This document shows positions 1 through 5,830 of a stretch of DNA of 5,893 nucleotides, one piece after another; the stretch's first letter is position 1; each line of letters starts with the position of its first letter. The notes under the pieces were generated by a model. It made no database searches and was not told the origin of the DNA. It saw only the letters and a program-made list of their open reading frames with translations. The position numbers and the translations under genes were made by a program. This stretch comes from JBBDMC01 sp964441935 (GTDB lineage: Bacteria; Pseudomonadota; Alphaproteobacteria; Rhizobiales; Kaistiaceae). The DNA lies in NCBI GenBank assembly GCA_964441935.1, contig CAYTXI010000134.1, positions 1-5,893 of the forward strand, read 5' to 3'.

Positions 1-719
1 AGGTCGTCCATCACCTGCAGGACCTCGTTCCGCTCCTCGCCGAGGCCGACCATGATGCCCGACTTGGTGAACATCGAGGCATCCAGCTCCTTGACCCGCT
101 GCAGCAGGCGCAGCGACGCGAAATAGCGCGCCCCGGGCCTGACCGTCAGATAGTGCGAGGGAACGGTCTCGAGGTTGTGGTTAAAGACGTCCGGCTTGGC
201 GGCGGCCACCGTCTCGACGGCGCCGTCCTTGCGCAGGAAGTCGGGGGTCAGCACCTCAATGGTCGCCTCGGACCTCGTACGGATCGCGGCAATGGTGCGG
301 GCGAAATGCCCTGCCCCGCCGTCGTCGAGGTCGTCGCGGTCGACCGAGGTAACGACGACGTGCCTGAGGCCGAGCTTGACGGTCGCGTCCGCCACGCGCC
401 CCGGCTCGTCCCGATCGAGCGGCCCCGGCATGCCGGTGCGCACGTTGCAGAACGCACACGCCCGCGTGCAGGTATCCCCCATGATCATGAAGGTGGCGTG
501 GCGCTGGGACCAGCACTCGCCGATGTTGGGGCACGCCGCCTCCTCGCACACGGTGACGAGGCCGTGTTCGCGGACAATCGCCGTGGTCTCGCGGTAGACG
601 GGCGATCCCGGCGCCCTGACGCGGATCCAATCCGGCTTGCGGGCGACCGGCCGGTCGGGACGGTGCGCCTTTTCCGGGTGGCGTGGAGGCGCGAAGACGG
701 TATCCAGGATCGTCGTCAT
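1..719 (-). CDS. lipA: Lipoyl synthase, 5' part of gene (C-terminus beyond left edge)
   Basis: Radical-SAM enzyme that inserts two sulfur atoms into the octanoyl chain on E2 or H-protein lipoyl domains, the last step of lipoate biosynthesis, in the cytoplasm. I translated 239 residues by hand. The auxiliary 4Fe-4S cluster motif CX4CX5C is at C58, C63 and C69. The radical-SAM CX3CX2C motif (CTRACAFC) is at C84, C88 and C91. Conserved LipA blocks follow: TSVDRDDLDDGG near 124-135, the NHNLETVP block near 180-187, VRPGARYF near 193-200 and FTKSGIMVGLGEERNEV near 217-233. About 80 residues of the usual 320 lie outside the window. The start at 719 gives MTTILDT then HPEKAHRPD, as in alphaproteobacterial LipA. 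An in-frame ATG at 740 would add seven residues that do not look conserved. The ribosome binding site is weak (AGG about 8 nt upstream). It lies 117 bp after the second GlsB-like gene. Family identity is very secure. Confidence 0.97.
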   Translation of the reverse strand, partial: MTTILDTVFAPPRHPEKAHRPDRPVARKPDWIRVRAPGSPVYRETTAIVREHGLVTVCEEAACPNIGECWSQRHATFMIMGDTCTRACAFCNVRTGMPGPLDRDEPGRVADATVKLGLRHVVVTSVDRDDLDDGGAGHFARTIAAIRTRSEATIEVLTPDFLRKDGAVETVAAAKPDVFNHNLETVPSHYLTVRPGARYFASLRLLQRVKELDASMFTKSGIMVGLGEERNEVLQVMDD

Positions 720-758
720 GACAGCGTGCCTGGCCAACATGTAGGCGGCAATCTGGTC

Positions 759-786
759 CAGACCACCCTAGCCCATCGGGTGGCTG
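759..786 (-). other. Hairpin in the gap between the GlsB-like gene and lipA
   Basis: A perfect 6-bp inverted repeat, CCACCC (763-768) and GGGTGG (778-783), has a 9-nt loop and extends by CAG/CTG across a single-base bulge. It lies in the 117-bp gap before lipA. No T-run follows on the minus strand, so it is not a classical Rho-independent terminator. It could be a weak or Rho-assisted terminator, a leader structure, or chance in GC-rich DNA. Confidence 0.3.
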
Positions 787-836
787 GCTGGCCTATCGAA
801 AAACGCATGACCGCGATGCGATGATGGTGGCCCAGC

Positions 837-1097
837 TCAGCGCGGACTGCGGCCCCGGATTACTCGCCACAACCAGATCAAGATGATCGCGCCGACCGCA
901 CCGACGATGAGTTGCCCCACCCAGCCGCCATAAGTGTAGCCGATCGTTGCCACAAGAACGAAATTAAGTACGAGCGCGCCGGCGATACCGAGCAGGATGT
1001 TGGCGATGACGCCCATCCGGCTTTCCATGACGCGCTCAGCGATCCAGCCGGCGATGCCACCGATGATGATTGCTCCGATCCAGCCGACACCTTCCAT
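837..1097 (-). CDS. GlsB/YeaQ/YmgE-family small membrane protein (second tandem copy)
   Basis: An 86-residue, very hydrophobic protein with three predicted inner-membrane helices, about residues 4-20, 30-52 and 58-79, and a basic C-terminal tail (RVIRGRSPR). The opening pattern GxIAGWIAERVM, then a glycine-rich NILLGIAGA block, is the signature of the transglycosylase-associated (GlsB/YeaQ/YmgE) family. Members are often linked to general or envelope stress, but their biochemical role is unknown. The start at 1097 is supported by GGAGG on the minus strand about 6-7 nt upstream. It follows its paralogue by only 16 bp, so the two are probably cotranscribed. This copy keeps the family motif better than its neighbour. 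The family call is confident; any physiological role is inference. Confidence 0.88.
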   Translation of the reverse strand: MEGVGWIGAIIIGGIAGWIAERVMESRMGVIANILLGIAGALVLNFVLVATIGYTYGGWVGQLIVGAVGAIILIWLWRVIRGRSPR

Positions 1098-1113
1098 GTC
1101 CGTCCTCCACCAC

Positions 1114-1374
1114 TCAAGCGATGATGATCCGCGCCACGATCAGCACAATGATCGCGCCGATGATGGAGATGATCACCTGCTCGAGGAAGGCATTGCCCAT
1201 CTTGAGGTCGATTTTTAGTTGCTGCGCGAGAAAGCCCCCCACTACCGAGCCGATAAGGCCGGCGATCAGGAGCCCGATCAGGCTGCCTGCCCCGCCGACG
1301 ATGAGGCTCGCCACGGCGCCGGCGATAAGTCCGATGATGATCCACGCGACAATCGACTTGGCTTGGTTGTTCAT
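1114..1374 (-). CDS. GlsB/YeaQ/YmgE-family small membrane protein (first tandem copy)
   Basis: This 86-residue protein is the same length as the next gene and shares its three-helix, glycine-rich plan, with helices at about 7-26, 30-50 and 63-85. The IIGLIAGAVASLIVGGAG segment followed by GLIGSVVGGFLAQQL fits the GlsB/YeaQ/YmgE family. Between helices 2 and 3 it has a charged stretch (KIDLKMG) that the neighbour lacks. The two copies look strongly diverged, so this is an old duplication or independent recruitment. The ribosome binding site is a GGGGGGAG stretch about 8 nt before the ATG at 1374. It lies 74 bp after the bactofilin-like gene, so it may share that transcript or have its own promoter. 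Envelope stress is the usual association of the family; nothing in the sequence proves it here. Confidence 0.85.
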   Translation of the reverse strand: MNNQAKSIVAWIIIGLIAGAVASLIVGGAGSLIGLLIAGLIGSVVGGFLAQQLKIDLKMGNAFLEQVIISIIGAIIVLIVARIIIA

Positions 1375-1448
1375 TCCCGTCTCCCCCCGCTCGACAATCG
1401 ACGCCGGTCACCGCTCGATTTGGTCACGGCCTCACCGCAAAGTCTACG

Positions 1449-2699
1449 CTAAACCGCCACGCCGCCCAACGGGCCGCCGCTGGCTGACTGCGCCTCGATT
1501 CGCCGCATCCTGGCCCCGAGCGTCCGCGCCAGGGCGCCGATTCCCAGCAGCAGGACGATGAGCACGAGGAACGGTCCGACCCAGGGAATGAGCGCGATCA
1601 GGGCGATAATGATCGCGCCGAGGATCAGCATGAAGAACGTGAGCGCGACCCCGAGCTCGCCGCGGGCGCGCACAAAGATGCCGCTGGCGATGCCCGTTGC
1701 GGCGACGGCGTGACCGAAGACGAGGAGGAACGGCATGACGAACAGGATCGCCACGCCGGCGGTCAATCCGATGAACGTTGCCATCAACAGCGCGGCGACG
1801 ACCGGAACCAGAATGAAGGTTGCAAGCCCCAACAGGAAGCTCGACCCCGGGCGCAGGCGCACGTGATTGGTTGCGGTCGGCAGCACCCGGCCGCCGAACA
1901 AGAGAAGCACGAGGCCGGCGACGATAGTCCCCGCGGCGACGAAGATCGCGAACCCGGCCGCCCAGATCCAAGGCGACACCGGCCACCACCATTCAGGCGG
2001 CTCCATCCGACGCACCTCGCCGGTGATCACGGCGCCCTCGGCAATCGTGGGTTCGTAGCGCGAGCGGATGGTAAGATCGCCACCGACCCGGGTGCGCTCT
2101 CCGATGATCACCTCGCCGCCCTGAATCTCGACCGGGCCGTCGGCGCGTGCGTCGAACGTGACCAGGGCGCCGCCGATCTTGACGGGACCGGCGATATGGC
2201 CCGAGACGCTGAAATTGGCCCCGCCGCCTTCCAGCCGCCCGGCGATGTCGGTACCTGGTGCAATAGTGACGGTGGCGCCGCCGAGGCGCAACGCCCCACC
2301 GATCAGCGCGTTGACGGTGAGCGCCGCGCCGCCGATCTCGACGTCATTCGCGATGGTCCCCCTGACCTCGACGGTTGCACCCGCGGCTCTGACGCGGCCG
2401 CCGGTCGCGGCCCAAATGTCGACCTTCGCGCCGGCTGCCTGCACGTCACGCTCGACCTGACCGCGAACCGTGACGGTCGCCCCTGCCGCCCGCACGGAGG
2501 CGGCGTTTCCACCGATGGTGACGCGGGCGCCGGCGACCTCGACCCGCTCGCCGCTTGCGGTGATGTCGATGACCGCGCCGGTCTCTTTGATTGCAGCGGT
2601 CTGCGCCAAGGCCGGCAGCGCCAGCAGGCAGCCGACGCCGAAGGCCGCAGCCGTCGGGCCGCGGCGCCGCGGCCCCGCCCGACACGTTTCGCTCGACAT
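1449..2699 (-). CDS. Bactofilin-like beta-helix protein with signal peptide and C-terminal membrane domain
   Basis: A 416-residue protein starting at 2699, where AAGGAG lies about 7 nt upstream. The open frame extends to 2870, but that extension has no ribosome binding site, is arginine-rich and overlaps the end of the preceding gene. Residues 1-33 form a signal peptide: a basic start (RRR at 11-13), a hydrophobic core and an Ala-X-Ala-like end (PALAQ). Residues about 50-230 contain a repeated unit near V-x-x-x-G-A-x-V-x-V-x-G. Its glycines fall at 57, 73, 90, 107, 124, 141, 160, 177 and 195, a spacing of mostly 17, as in beta-helical bactofilin-type (polymer-forming) domains. A Trp-rich linker (WWW at 237-239, W244, W246) leads into about five hydrophobic helices: roughly 244-269, 287-309, 311-338, 349-371 and 374-392. 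The tail is basic then Gly/Ser-rich. The beta-helix would be periplasmic, unlike classical cytosolic bactofilins. A scaffold or envelope-organising role is inferred only. The two GlsB-like genes follow. Confidence 0.85.
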   Translation of the reverse strand: MSSETCRAGPRRRGPTAAAFGVGCLLALPALAQTAAIKETGAVIDITASGERVEVAGARVTIGGNAASVRAAGATVTVRGQVERDVQAAGAKVDIWAATGGRVRAAGATVEVRGTIANDVEIGGAALTVNALIGGALRLGGATVTIAPGTDIAGRLEGGGANFSVSGHIAGPVKIGGALVTFDARADGPVEIQGGEVIIGERTRVGGDLTIRSRYEPTIAEGAVITGEVRRMEPPEWWWPVSPWIWAAGFAIFVAAGTIVAGLVLLLFGGRVLPTATNHVRLRPGSSFLLGLATFILVPVVAALLMATFIGLTAGVAILFVMPFLLVFGHAVAATGIASGIFVRARGELGVALTFFMLILGAIIIALIALIPWVGPFLVLIVLLLGIGALARTLGARMRRIEAQSASGGPLGGVAV

Positions 2700-2725
2700 T
2701 GTGCGCTCCTTCCCCGGGGGTCGGC

Positions 2726-2737
2726 ACCCGATCGGGT
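2726..2737. promoter_or_regulatory. 12-bp perfect palindrome upstream of the bactofilin-like gene
   Basis: ACCCGATCGGGT is a perfect palindrome 27-38 nt before the ATG at 2699, in the 145-bp gap after the oxidoreductase gene. A symmetric site close to a start is what a dimeric repressor site could look like. No known operator is recognised, and short GC-rich palindromes also occur by chance. Confidence 0.25.
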
Positions 2738-2767
2738 CGCGCGCCCCGGCGCTCCCGCCGCGTGCGT

Positions 2768-2796
2768 ATTCTCTCAGAGTGCGCCGCGCGCGCAAA
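2768..2796 (-). promoter_or_regulatory. Weak sigma70-like promoter candidate for the bactofilin-like gene
   Basis: Read on the minus strand, TTTGCG (2791-2796) and GAGAAT (2768-2773) are separated by 17 bp. They match the -35 consensus at 3 of 6 positions and the -10 consensus at 4 of 6. The position, about 70 nt before the start at 2699 and within a 145-bp gap, is plausible for a promoter. The match is poor, so treat it as a pointer only. Confidence 0.2.
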
Positions 2797-2844
2797 GACG
2801 TCGTGTGGATAAGCCCCCCGAAACCGCGGTGTGCGGCGCTTCGT

Positions 2845-3885
2845 CTACGCGAAAACCTCGGCGATCTCAACCCAAGCGCCGCTCCGCTCCGACGACAGGA
2901 TGCTAGCCCTGACCAGCGCCAGACTTTGCAGGTTGTCGCGGCCGGAAGGGAATCGCGGCGGCGATTCCATGCCGGAGAGCGCGTCGATTGCTGCGGCGAG
3001 CGCGCCGGCCCGATCCACGTGGGCGAGCCGCGGCAGCTTCGGCCGCACGACCTCCTCGCCGCGCGGGCGAACGGCCAGCCGATCCGGTTTGCGCCTGCCG
3101 CTCATCGTGTCGCGCGAGGTCCACGCGATGTCGCCGTCGGCGAAATCCATCACCCACTCCCCGGCCCACGGCGTCGGCGTGCCGCCGGAGAGCCACGAGC
3201 CGCGGTAGCTGACCATGGTACCGCCGGTGAATTCGACGGTGAGCGCGGCAATCGGATCGTGCACGAAGCGGCTGTGCGGCACGTTCCACGTCCGGCACGA
3301 CACCCTCAGCGGATTGTCGTTCAGCACCATGCGCATCAGGTCGAAATGATGGATCGACATATCTGCGATAAGCGGATCGGGCACGTCCCAGAAGTGGTAG
3401 TTGACGCTCGGCGCATGGCAGCGGAAGTCGATGCTGACGAGGTTGAGACTACCCAGGGTGTGGGCCGCGACCAGTTCCGCCGCGACGATCGGCGCCGGGA
3501 AATAGCGGTAGTTCTGGCTGACCATGAGCGTGCGGCCGTTCGCTTCGGCGAGCGCCACCAGCTCCTGCGCCTCGGCCATCGTGCTGGCGAAGGGCTTTTC
3601 GACGATGACGTTGCAACCGGCCTCGAGCGCTAGGCGCACCACGGGATAGTGCCCCTCGGTCCTCAGCGTCGCCAGCACCAGGTCGCACTCGACCTTGTCG
3701 AGCGCCGCTTCGACTTGCGTGAAGCACCGCTCGGTGTCGACGCCGAGCTCGCGTTGCACGCGTTCCAACGCCGCCGGCACCGCGTCCACGAAGGCAACGG
3801 CTTCGGCGGCCTCGACCGTCGGCACGACGTCGCGCGCCCAACTGAGGCCCCAGTTGCCGAGGCCAACCTGGATGATCCTCGCCAT
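2845..3885 (-). CDS. Gfo/Idh/MocA-family NAD(P)-dependent oxidoreductase
   Basis: A 346-residue cytosolic dehydrogenase of usual length for the family. The N-terminal Rossmann fold has GxGxxG at G8, G10 and G13 (VGLGNWG). The family-defining EKP motif is at 96-98 (VIVEKPFA), where Lys97 normally contributes to cofactor binding and catalysis. The C-terminal half carries D175-x-S-x-H179-x-x-D182, matching the usual D-x-G-x-H-x-x-D motif with Ser for Gly; His179 is the likely catalytic base. Family members usually oxidise or reduce sugars, inositols or other polyols. The substrate cannot be read from sequence. The ATG at 3885 lies 9 bp after the lpd stop with only a weak GAG upstream, which suggests translational coupling to lpd. 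The stop is TAG at 2845-2847. No sugar transport or catabolic genes are visible nearby to hint at the substrate. Confidence 0.93.
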   Translation of the reverse strand: MARIIQVGLGNWGLSWARDVVPTVEAAEAVAFVDAVPAALERVQRELGVDTERCFTQVEAALDKVECDLVLATLRTEGHYPVVRLALEAGCNVIVEKPFASTMAEAQELVALAEANGRTLMVSQNYRYFPAPIVAAELVAAHTLGSLNLVSIDFRCHAPSVNYHFWDVPDPLIADMSIHHFDLMRMVLNDNPLRVSCRTWNVPHSRFVHDPIAALTVEFTGGTMVSYRGSWLSGGTPTPWAGEWVMDFADGDIAWTSRDTMSGRRKPDRLAVRPRGEEVVRPKLPRLAHVDRAGALAAAIDALSGMESPPRFPSGRDNLQSLALVRASILSSERSGAWVEIAEVFA

Positions 3886-3894
3886 CGCGGAGTC

Positions 3895-5313
3895 TCAAAC
3901 GTGGATAACCCGCCCGTAGGCGGCAAGAACGCTCTCGTGCATCATCTCCGACAGGGTCGGATGGGGGAAGATGGATTCGATGAGCTCGGCCTCGGTCGTC
4001 TCCAGGTTCATGGCGACAACGAAGCCCTGGATCAGCTCGGTCACCTCAGCGCCGACCATGTGGGCGCCGAGGAGCTGGCCGGTAGCCTTGTCGAAGATCG
4101 TCTTGACCAAGCCGTCCGGCTCGCCGAGCGCGATCGCCTTGCCGTTGCCGATGAACGGGAACTTGCCGACGCGGATGTCGTAGCCGGCGGCCTTTGCCGC
4201 TTTCTCGGTGAGGCCGACCGAGGCGACCTGGGGATTGCAATAGGTGCAGCCGGGAATCTTGAGCTTGTCAATCGGGTGCGGAGTTCCACCGGCGATCGCT
4301 TCGACGCAGACGACACCCTCGTGCTCGGCCTTGTGGGCGAGCATTGGCGGCCCGGCGACGTCGCCGATGGCATAGACGCCCGCGACGTTCGTGCGACCGA
4401 GGCCGTCGACGACGATCGTCCCCTTTTCGGTCCTGACGCCGAGTTTCTCCAGACCGAGGCCTTCGATATTGCCCGTGACCCCGACGGCGGAGATGACGCG
4501 CTCGGCCTTGATCGTCTCGGCTTTGCCGCCCTTCGGCTCGACGGTTGCGGTGACCGCGCCCCTGCCCTTGTCGAGTTTTGTGACCTTGGCATCGGTCAGG
4601 ATTCGGATGCCTTGCCTCTCGAAGCGCTTGCGCGCGTGCGCCGCGATCTCCTCGTCCTCGACCGGCAGAATCTGCGGTAGGATCTCGACCACCGTCACCT
4701 CGGCGCCCATCGTGCGGAAGAACGAGGCGAACTCGATGCCGATGGCGCCCGAGCCGATCACGAGCAGCGACTTCGGCATCTTCTCGGGCACCATCGCCTC
4801 GAAGTAGGTCCAGATCAGCTTCTGGTCCGGCTCGAGGCCGGGGAGCGATCGCGGCCGCGCGCCGGTTGCGACGATCACGTGCTTGGCCGTGTAGTCGCCG
4901 CCGCTGAGCGCCCCCTTGGGTGGGTTGTCGGCCGCCTCGACGGAGAGTCTGCCGGGCACCGTCAGCGTCGCGGAGCCCCAGATGACGTCGACCTTGTTCT
5001 TCTTGAGCAGGAAGCCGACGCCGTTCGACAGTTGCTGGGCGACCGCGCGCGAGCGCTTCACCACCGCGGCAGTGTCGTAGCCGACGTTCTTGGCCGAGAG
5101 GCCGAAGTCCGTGGCGTGCTCCATGTGGTGGTAAATCTCGGCCGAGCGTAAGAGCGCCTTGGTCGGGATGCAGCCCCAGTTGAGGCAGATGCCGCCAAGG
5201 TGGGACTTCTCGACCACCGCGGTCTTGAGGCCGAGCTGCGCGCCGCGGATGGCGGTCACGTAGCCACCGGGGCCCGCACCGATCACGATCACATCGTAAG
5301 GACTATCTGCCAT
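3895..5313 (-). CDS. lpd: Dihydrolipoamide dehydrogenase (E3)
   Basis: A 472-residue flavoprotein that reoxidises dihydrolipoamide on the E2 subunit of 2-oxoacid dehydrogenase complexes, or on the glycine cleavage H protein, and reduces NAD+. The FAD-binding GAGPGG is at 12-17. The redox-active disulfide is C43 and C48 in GGICLNWGCIPTKAL. The NAD-binding GSGAIG is at 187-192, and the second FAD motif (YAIGDVAG) places Asp318. The dimerisation domain ends in the catalytic His451-Glu456 pair (HPTLSE). All catalytic residues are present and the length is normal. The ATG at 5313 overlaps the previous gene by 11 bp, and only a weak GGAA-type site precedes it, which suggests coupled translation. 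The gene ends 9 bp before the oxidoreductase. lipA lies further downstream on the same strand, which supports a 2-oxoacid dehydrogenase role. Which complex it serves is not shown here. E3 paralogues are common in such genomes. Confidence 0.97.
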   Translation of the reverse strand: MADSPYDVIVIGAGPGGYVTAIRGAQLGLKTAVVEKSHLGGICLNWGCIPTKALLRSAEIYHHMEHATDFGLSAKNVGYDTAAVVKRSRAVAQQLSNGVGFLLKKNKVDVIWGSATLTVPGRLSVEAADNPPKGALSGGDYTAKHVIVATGARPRSLPGLEPDQKLIWTYFEAMVPEKMPKSLLVIGSGAIGIEFASFFRTMGAEVTVVEILPQILPVEDEEIAAHARKRFERQGIRILTDAKVTKLDKGRGAVTATVEPKGGKAETIKAERVISAVGVTGNIEGLGLEKLGVRTEKGTIVVDGLGRTNVAGVYAIGDVAGPPMLAHKAEHEGVVCVEAIAGGTPHPIDKLKIPGCTYCNPQVASVGLTEKAAKAAGYDIRVGKFPFIGNGKAIALGEPDGLVKTIFDKATGQLLGAHMVGAEVTELIQGFVVAMNLETTEAELIESIFPHPTLSEMMHESVLAAYGRVIHV

Positions 5314-5719
5314 CTTCCGGTTCCGCCGGGTACCTGTTGAGCACGAGATGATGGACGATCGCGATCAGCGCCGATCCGCCGATGATGAACTCGCCCAGCA
5401 TGTGGTTCGGCGGCCCGGCGGCGTAGCAGGCGATCGGCCCGCAGTACATCGTGACGATGACGAGAGGCACCACGATGGTCACCGACAAGACGGTGATCAC
5501 CCGCCACTGCATGCGCCCGTGCATGGCCGCGCGAATGAAGAACCAGATCGCCGACATGACGAGCAGCGCGAGCGGCACCATGACCGCCGCCGCGCCGGCG
5601 ACCAGGGGGGCGGGCGGCGGACCGAGGCGCAGACTGATGATCCACAAGGCACAGATCACGACAAACGTCACAAACGCCGCGCTTAACGCCACGATGTGAG
5701 CACGTGACGACCGTTTCAT
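5303..5719 (-). CDS. Hypothetical four-helix membrane protein
   Basis: A 138-residue protein I do not recognise. It has four clear hydrophobic segments, about residues 8-30, 39-63, 73-93 and 110-127, and a basic N-terminus (MKRSSR). Short loops include HGRMQWR between helices 2 and 3 and a CGPIAC pair (C93, C98) with AGPPNH between helices 3 and 4. The acidic C-terminal tail (PAEPEDGR) extends past the lpd start. The ribosome binding site AGGAGG lies 9 nt before the ATG at 5719, so the start is well supported. Its last 11 bp overlap lpd, so it is very likely cotranscribed with lpd and may influence its translation. The spaced cysteines could form a disulfide or bind metal, but this is speculation. 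No homologous family can be named by eye. Confidence 0.8.
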   Translation of the reverse strand: MKRSSRAHIVALSAAFVTFVVICALWIISLRLGPPPAPLVAGAAAVMVPLALLVMSAIWFFIRAAMHGRMQWRVITVLSVTIVVPLVIVTMYCGPIACYAAGPPNHMLGEFIIGGSALIAIVHHLVLNRYPAEPEDGR

Positions 5720-5743
5720 GAGCGCTGCCTCCTCTCCCCGGCC

Positions 5744-5788
5744 CCCCGGCGCTCCGCCGCGCGCGGACGGGCCTGCTTTCCCGTATTC
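5744..5788 (-). other. GC-rich leader element shared with the 2744-2771 region
   Basis: CCCCGGCGCTCC (5744-5755) followed by GCCGCG recurs at 2744-2762 with one extra C between the two blocks. Both copies are followed further out by GTATTC (5783-5788 and 2766-2771), although the distance differs. Each copy lies 25-70 nt upstream of a membrane-protein start (5719 and 2699). A perfect palindrome, CCGCGCGCGG, also lies at 5757-5766. This could be a shared regulatory leader or a dispersed intergenic repeat, or reflect biased GC-rich composition. Confidence 0.3.
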
Positions 5789-5830
5789 CCTACCATGAGA
5801 GCGACCACCGCCATAACCACCGCCGGCCGG

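Noticed and set aside
153..824. 223-codon plus-strand open frame at the left end
   Set aside because: It is the antisense shadow of lipA, whose iron-sulfur cysteine motifs are intact on the minus strand.
2050..2560. Periodic DNA repeats inside the bactofilin-like gene, considered as a tandem DNA repeat or CRISPR-like array
   Set aside because: The roughly 51-bp period follows the 17-residue protein repeat. Units differ in sequence and stay in frame, so this is protein architecture.
2804..2812. Perfect DnaA box as evidence of a replication origin
   Set aside because: It is a single box. A near match at 3900-3908 lies inside the lpd C-terminal codons, and there is no AT-rich region or dnaA/parAB context.
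2700..2870. N-terminal extension of the bactofilin-like open frame to 2870
   Set aside because: It has no ribosome binding site, an Arg-rich sequence and overlaps the oxidoreductase stop. The start at 2699 has AAGGAG and begins a clean signal peptide.
1710..2906. 398-codon plus-strand open frame
   Set aside because: It lies antisense to the bactofilin-like gene. The protein is rich in Asp, Arg, Gly and His with no recognisable domain, as expected for the opposite strand of GC-rich coding DNA.
2470..3633. 387-codon plus-strand open frame
   Set aside because: It is antisense to the oxidoreductase and the bactofilin-like N-terminus, has no ribosome binding site or domain, and has a low-complexity Arg/Ala composition.
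3649..4680. 343-codon plus-strand open frame
   Set aside because: It is antisense to lpd and the oxidoreductase start. Its Asp/Leu/Arg-rich composition mirrors the complementary codons of lpd.
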